Part shown: positions 61,437-64,000 of the stretch, in pieces
How the letters are laid out: each line of letters opens with the position of its first letter
Numbering within the stretch: the first letter of the stretch is position 1
Source: Longimonas halophila
GTDB lineage: Bacteria > Bacteroidota > Rhodothermia > Rhodothermales > Salinibacteraceae
NCBI RefSeq assembly: GCF_002554705.1
Contig: NZ_PDEP01000009.1
Location: 62,001-126,000 of the forward strand
Direction: 5' to 3'
Length of the DNA: 64,000 nucleotides
Translations under genes and position numbers: made by a program
Notes under the pieces: model-generated
Database searches by the model: none
What the model was told of the DNA's origin: nothing
The model's input: the letters and a program-made list of their open reading frames with translations, nothing else

Positions 61437-61477
61437 GGAAGGGCCTGGCGTACACAAGGTACATCCAGGCCCTTTCC
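61437..61477 (-). terminator. Attenuator-like hairpin between response regulator and kinase genes
   Basis: GGAAGGGCCTGG (61437-61448) pairs with CCAGGCCCTTTCC (61465-61477), with an inner GTAC/GTAC pairing. On the minus strand the stem is followed by CTTTTGCCTTTG, a U-rich stretch. It lies 50 bp after the regulator's stop and 54 bp before the kinase start, so it should lower kinase expression relative to the regulator. Confidence 0.55.
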
Positions 61478-61526
61478 GTTTTCGTTAAGGCTGTAACGCG
61501 CATAGCGTAGCCCGGCGGGCGCAGCA

Positions 61527-62240
61527 TTACGCTTCGGCGGACACTTCTTTGATGAAACGGTAGCCCACGCCGCGCACGGTCTGAATGTGCTCGGCAAAGT
61601 CGCCGAGCTTCTCGCGCAGATTCTTGATGTGTGCGTCTACGGTGCGCTCGGTGACCATCATGTGGTCTTTCCAGATGGTTTCGAGCAGCTGCTGGCGAGT
61701 GAAGGCCTTCTTCGGATGGCGCACCAGGTAGCGTAGCAGTTCGAATTCGGTCAGCGTAAGCTCGAGGTCTTCGCCACGTAGATGCGCCTTGTACTCATCC
61801 TCGTAGATGGTAAGGTCGCCCTCTTCCACCACGCTGCTTTCCTCGACGCCCGAGCGGCGCAGCACAGCCTTCACGTGGGCCACGAGCAGCTCTTTCCAGC
61901 CCGACTCTTTCGTGAGGTAGTCGTCGGCACCAATCGTGAGACCCTCGATCTGGTCTTCCACTTCCGACTTGGCGCTGAGAAAGATGATCGGAATCATCTC
62001 TGTTTCGACGCGGGAGCGCAGTTTTTCGCACACCTCAAAGCCATCCATGCCCGGCATCATCACATCGAGAATGACCAGGTTGGTATCGGAGTTGACCTTT
62101 TCCAGGGCTTCCTCCCCGTCGTAGGCTTGGTGCACGTTGTATCCTTCGGCACGCAGGAAGTCGCTTACGAGCTCAACGACGTTGCGCTCGTCATCAACAA
62201 CCAGAATATCGATCTCGCTGGGGTTTGCAGTAATGGGCAT
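61527..62240 (-). CDS. OmpR/PhoB-family response regulator
   Basis: A 237-aa regulator. The receiver domain has the acidic pocket DILVVDDE (11-18), phospho-acceptor Asp59 in VILDVMMPGMDG, the switch Ser in IFLSAKSEV and the Lys of DDYLTKESG. The C-terminal winged helix carries LTEFELLRYLVRHPKKAFTR and RTVDAHIKNLREKLG, with YRF near the end. It lies first, ahead of the sensor kinase gene. The regulon is not readable from this sequence. Confidence 0.93.
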   Translation of the reverse strand: MPITANPSEIDILVVDDERNVVELVSDFLRAEGYNVHQAYDGEEALEKVNSDTNLVILDVMMPGMDGFEVCEKLRSRVETEMIPIIFLSAKSEVEDQIEGLTIGADDYLTKESGWKELLVAHVKAVLRRSGVEESSVVEEGDLTIYEDEYKAHLRGEDLELTLTEFELLRYLVRHPKKAFTRQQLLETIWKDHMMVTERTVDAHIKNLREKLGDFAEHIQTVRGVGYRFIKEVSAEA

Positions 62241-62354
62241 GGGTATCCGTAAAAATTAAAAGGAGAACAACGGCAGTACAGGCTACAAAGCAGGACCGTG
62301 ATACAAAAGCGGGTCCCGGTCTCAGCACAGCGCTCCGTGCATGGAGGCGCGCCC

Positions 62355-62415
62355 TGCAAAGCGCAAAAGCCCCGGGAGGCGTCGCGGCATCCGCGACACG
62401 GCGGGAAAATCAGGG
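62355..62415 (-). terminator. Structured region between alr and the response regulator
   Basis: On the minus strand, GCCC, then GTCGCGG-ATG-CCGCGAC (a perfect 7-bp stem), then GGGCTTTTGC form a nested stem ending in CTTTT. It lies 70-130 bp after the alr stop and ahead of the response regulator start (62240). It may end the alr transcript. Confidence 0.4.
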
Positions 62416-62488
62416 CTTGTGCAAAGGGCGTGCAGCTGCAGACTGATTAATTGGTATGAATGCAGTGGAATTAACGATGATAGTCTCT

Positions 62489-63652
62489 CTATATTGTTCC
62501 ATTATCCGCAACAGACGTCGCCGGAGCGTCGCAGTAATGGCGTGGAACGCGGGGGGCAAGCTGGCACGCGATTTCGTAAGGGATGGTATCACTCCACCGC
62601 GCCACATCGTGCAGGGTAGGACCTGCTGCGTCGAACAGCACGGCACGGTCGCCGACTGACGTGCGCTGAGCAAGGGCACTGGTAGGGGAACCGAGGTCGA
62701 CCATGCACAGATCCATGCACACGCGGCCCACCATGGGGCGCAAGGTGCCATGGAGGCGCACATGGGCATGGCCCGAGGCGGCACGAGGGTAGCCATCGCC
62801 GTATCCGATGCTCAGCGTGGCTACCTGTGTAGCGCGTGGAGCTGTCCACTGGGCCCCGTACGACACGGTTTCGCCCTCGGGCACTGTGTGGGTATGAATC
62901 ACCCGTGCACTCAGCGACAGCACGGGGCGGAGCGCATGGCCTGAGTCAGCGATACCGGTCGGGGCAGGGATCGAGGTGAGTCCGTACAGCCCGAGTCCTG
63001 CCCGTACGTAGTGGGCATCAGGGGGGAGCCGGGTAGACAAATGTGAGAGGGCATCGGTGTTGGCGACGTGCACAGCTGCAGGAGCCGGATGCAGCGTGCG
63101 AAGGACATCGGCAAACCGTTCTAACTGCGTGGCATTGAGCGGGTGGTCGGGGGTGTCGGCCGTCGCCAGGTGGGTGTAGATGCCTGTTGCCTCCACAGAC
63201 GAGGCCTGGTGCAAGCGCGTCCACCATGTGGATACGTCGGTATAGTTCAACCCAAGGCGATGCATGCCCGTATCCACATTCAGGTGGGCCGGCAGGGGGG
63301 CGTCGAGCGTTGCTGTTGCAAGCATGCGCGCAACCGGCACGCTCGTTACAGAAGCGTGCAAGCGATGAGCCGTGTAGGCAGAGAGTTCGTCGGATGTGGG
63401 AGGAGCCAGCACCAGGATAAGCCCCTCAATGCCCAGTTGCCGCAGCGTAATGGCCTCGTGAAGACGAGCGACTGCAAATGCCTGAACTCCGGCCTCCTGA
63501 AGCAGAGGAGCTACGGTGCGAACCCCATGCCCATACGCGTCGGCTTTGAGTACAGCCATGAGTGCTGACGGGCGGGCGCGGGTACGAAGCACGTGCACGT
63601 TATGACGGAGGCGATCGGTGCGTATGGTAGCGTGCACCGCAGCGTTGGGCAT
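62489..63652 (-). CDS. alr: Alanine racemase
   Basis: A 387-aa PLP enzyme that interconverts L- and D-alanine for peptidoglycan. MAVLKADAYGHGVRTV has the PLP-binding Lys36; VDTGMHRLGLN, YVRAGLGLYGL and SYGAQWTAPRATQVATLSIGYGDGYPR carry PLP and substrate residues with the catalytic Tyr; GRVCMDLCMVDLG is the dimer-contacting active-site segment. Full length. Divergent from the gene at 63866. Confidence 0.93.
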   Translation of the reverse strand: MPNAAVHATIRTDRLRHNVHVLRTRARPSALMAVLKADAYGHGVRTVAPLLQEAGVQAFAVARLHEAITLRQLGIEGLILVLAPPTSDELSAYTAHRLHASVTSVPVARMLATATLDAPLPAHLNVDTGMHRLGLNYTDVSTWWTRLHQASSVEATGIYTHLATADTPDHPLNATQLERFADVLRTLHPAPAAVHVANTDALSHLSTRLPPDAHYVRAGLGLYGLTSIPAPTGIADSGHALRPVLSLSARVIHTHTVPEGETVSYGAQWTAPRATQVATLSIGYGDGYPRAASGHAHVRLHGTLRPMVGRVCMDLCMVDLGSPTSALAQRTSVGDRAVLFDAAGPTLHDVARWSDTIPYEIACQLAPRVPRHYCDAPATSVADNGTI

Positions 63653-63865
63653 GAGGGAGCATACAAGGTAACAGGTACAGGTGGGAGATGCATAGCATAC
63701 TGCTTTGGAGCAGGTTCCCCAGCGCAGATAGCATTCCGAAGAACTGGAAACAGGTGCGCATCGCCATGGGATGAGAACAGCATACAGGCTGTGCGCAGCG
63801 GAACATCTGAGGATTAAAGTGCTATCTTATGTTCACAGTTTCTAAACGAAAAATACTGTCATCGA

Positions 63866-64000
63866 ATGCCCATGGCTGCCTCTTCGTCCGAGTCTGACGT
63901 TGCCCCAATTTTGCAGGTTGCCCACACCAGCGCGCACATGCGCCGCCATTGCCACGAGGCGCTGCAGAGCGAGGGGCCTTGCATCGTGCTGGCCGGGGGC
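63866..64000 (+). CDS. Unidentified protein, N-terminal fragment (possible P-loop helicase)
   Basis: An open frame from 63866 (or 63872) to the window edge, 45 codons. It reads MPMAASSSESDVAPILQVAH, then HMRRHCHEALQSEG and PCIVLAGG at the edge. An HTxxQ.EGP.IVLAG pattern before a Walker A loop recalls UvrD/Rep-type helicases and related AddAB proteins, but the decisive GxGKT would lie past the edge. The family is therefore a guess. Divergent from alr. Confidence 0.35.
   Translation, partial: MPMAASSSESDVAPILQVAHTSAHMRRHCHEALQSEGPCIVLAGG

Noticed and set aside
1-64000. CRISPR array, rRNA operon, tRNA genes, prophage or integron
   Set aside because: No regularly spaced repeats, no rRNA-like stretches, no complete tRNA cloverleaf and no integrase or phage structural gene seen.

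Overview
The window is a GC-rich bacterial chromosome segment with about 51 protein genes, no rRNA or tRNA gene and no CRISPR array. Gene content points to the Bacteroidota/Rhodothermota side of the tree, probably a Salinibacter-like aerobic halophile. The reasons are a C25 protease with a type IX secretion sorting tail, an OmpP1/FadL-type porin, a TonB receptor, a cbb3 oxidase set, a NhaC antiporter and many proteins rich in Asp and Glu. The assignment is an inference from protein style only.

Layout. 1-6.4 kb: start of an aldehyde dehydrogenase gene divergent from an AraC regulator, a biotin carboxylase, a DnaJ-like chaperone, an alpha/beta hydrolase and a UbiE-like methyltransferase. 6.4-11.5 kb: an APC permease, a two-TM potassium channel with two RCK modules and a TonB receptor. 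11.8-17.6 kb: a cbb3 oxidase operon (small TM protein, ccoS, ccoN, ccoO, ccoP, ccoI). 18.0-22.6 kb: an ArsR regulator, a FadL-like porin, then tsaD-chorismate mutase-mltG on the minus strand. 22.8-28.0 kb: sdhCDAB and citrate synthase, two TCA blocks. 28.0-29.2 kb: a long gene-free stretch. 29.2-36.9 kb: an RNase E/G homologue, a small conserved protein, an MBL hydrolase, aroQ, a membrane hydrolase, murJ, a haloacid dehalogenase and a Mth938-like protein. 36.9-40.3 kb: an NTF2-like secreted protein, nhaC and a mannose-1-phosphate guanylyltransferase. 40.4-45.4 kb: a giant C25 protease.

45.5-58.1 kb is a cell-surface sugar region. On the minus strand lie a DegT aminotransferase, a phosphoglycosyl transferase, a NeuD/PglD acyltransferase, a GT4, a PglF/CapD-like dehydratase and a second GT4. 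Together they look like a diacetylbacillosamine-type start of a surface glycan. Divergent from them are ugd and uxs (UDP-glucuronate, UDP-xylose), then cysD and a fused cysNC (PAPS synthesis), then an LLM-type flavin monooxygenase. 59.3-64 kb: a lipoprotein, a sensor kinase/response regulator pair, alanine racemase and the start of an unidentified gene.

The most interesting signals are not genes. Two short elements (32492-32670 and 52340-52497) share terminal inverted repeats, each is flanked by a perfect 8-bp target duplication, and their interiors are unrelated. One of them has inserted at the aroQ start codon, so the ATG now lies in the duplication. A third short element (36273-36457) has IS5-like features and a TTA duplication. 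Other repeats are GTAGAGACG- and TAGGGACAC-type palindromes and an inverted-repeat element at 11539-11688. Among the proteins, the RNase E/G homologue stands out: it has no cysteine, so it lacks the usual zinc link, and carries a long coiled coil in its place.
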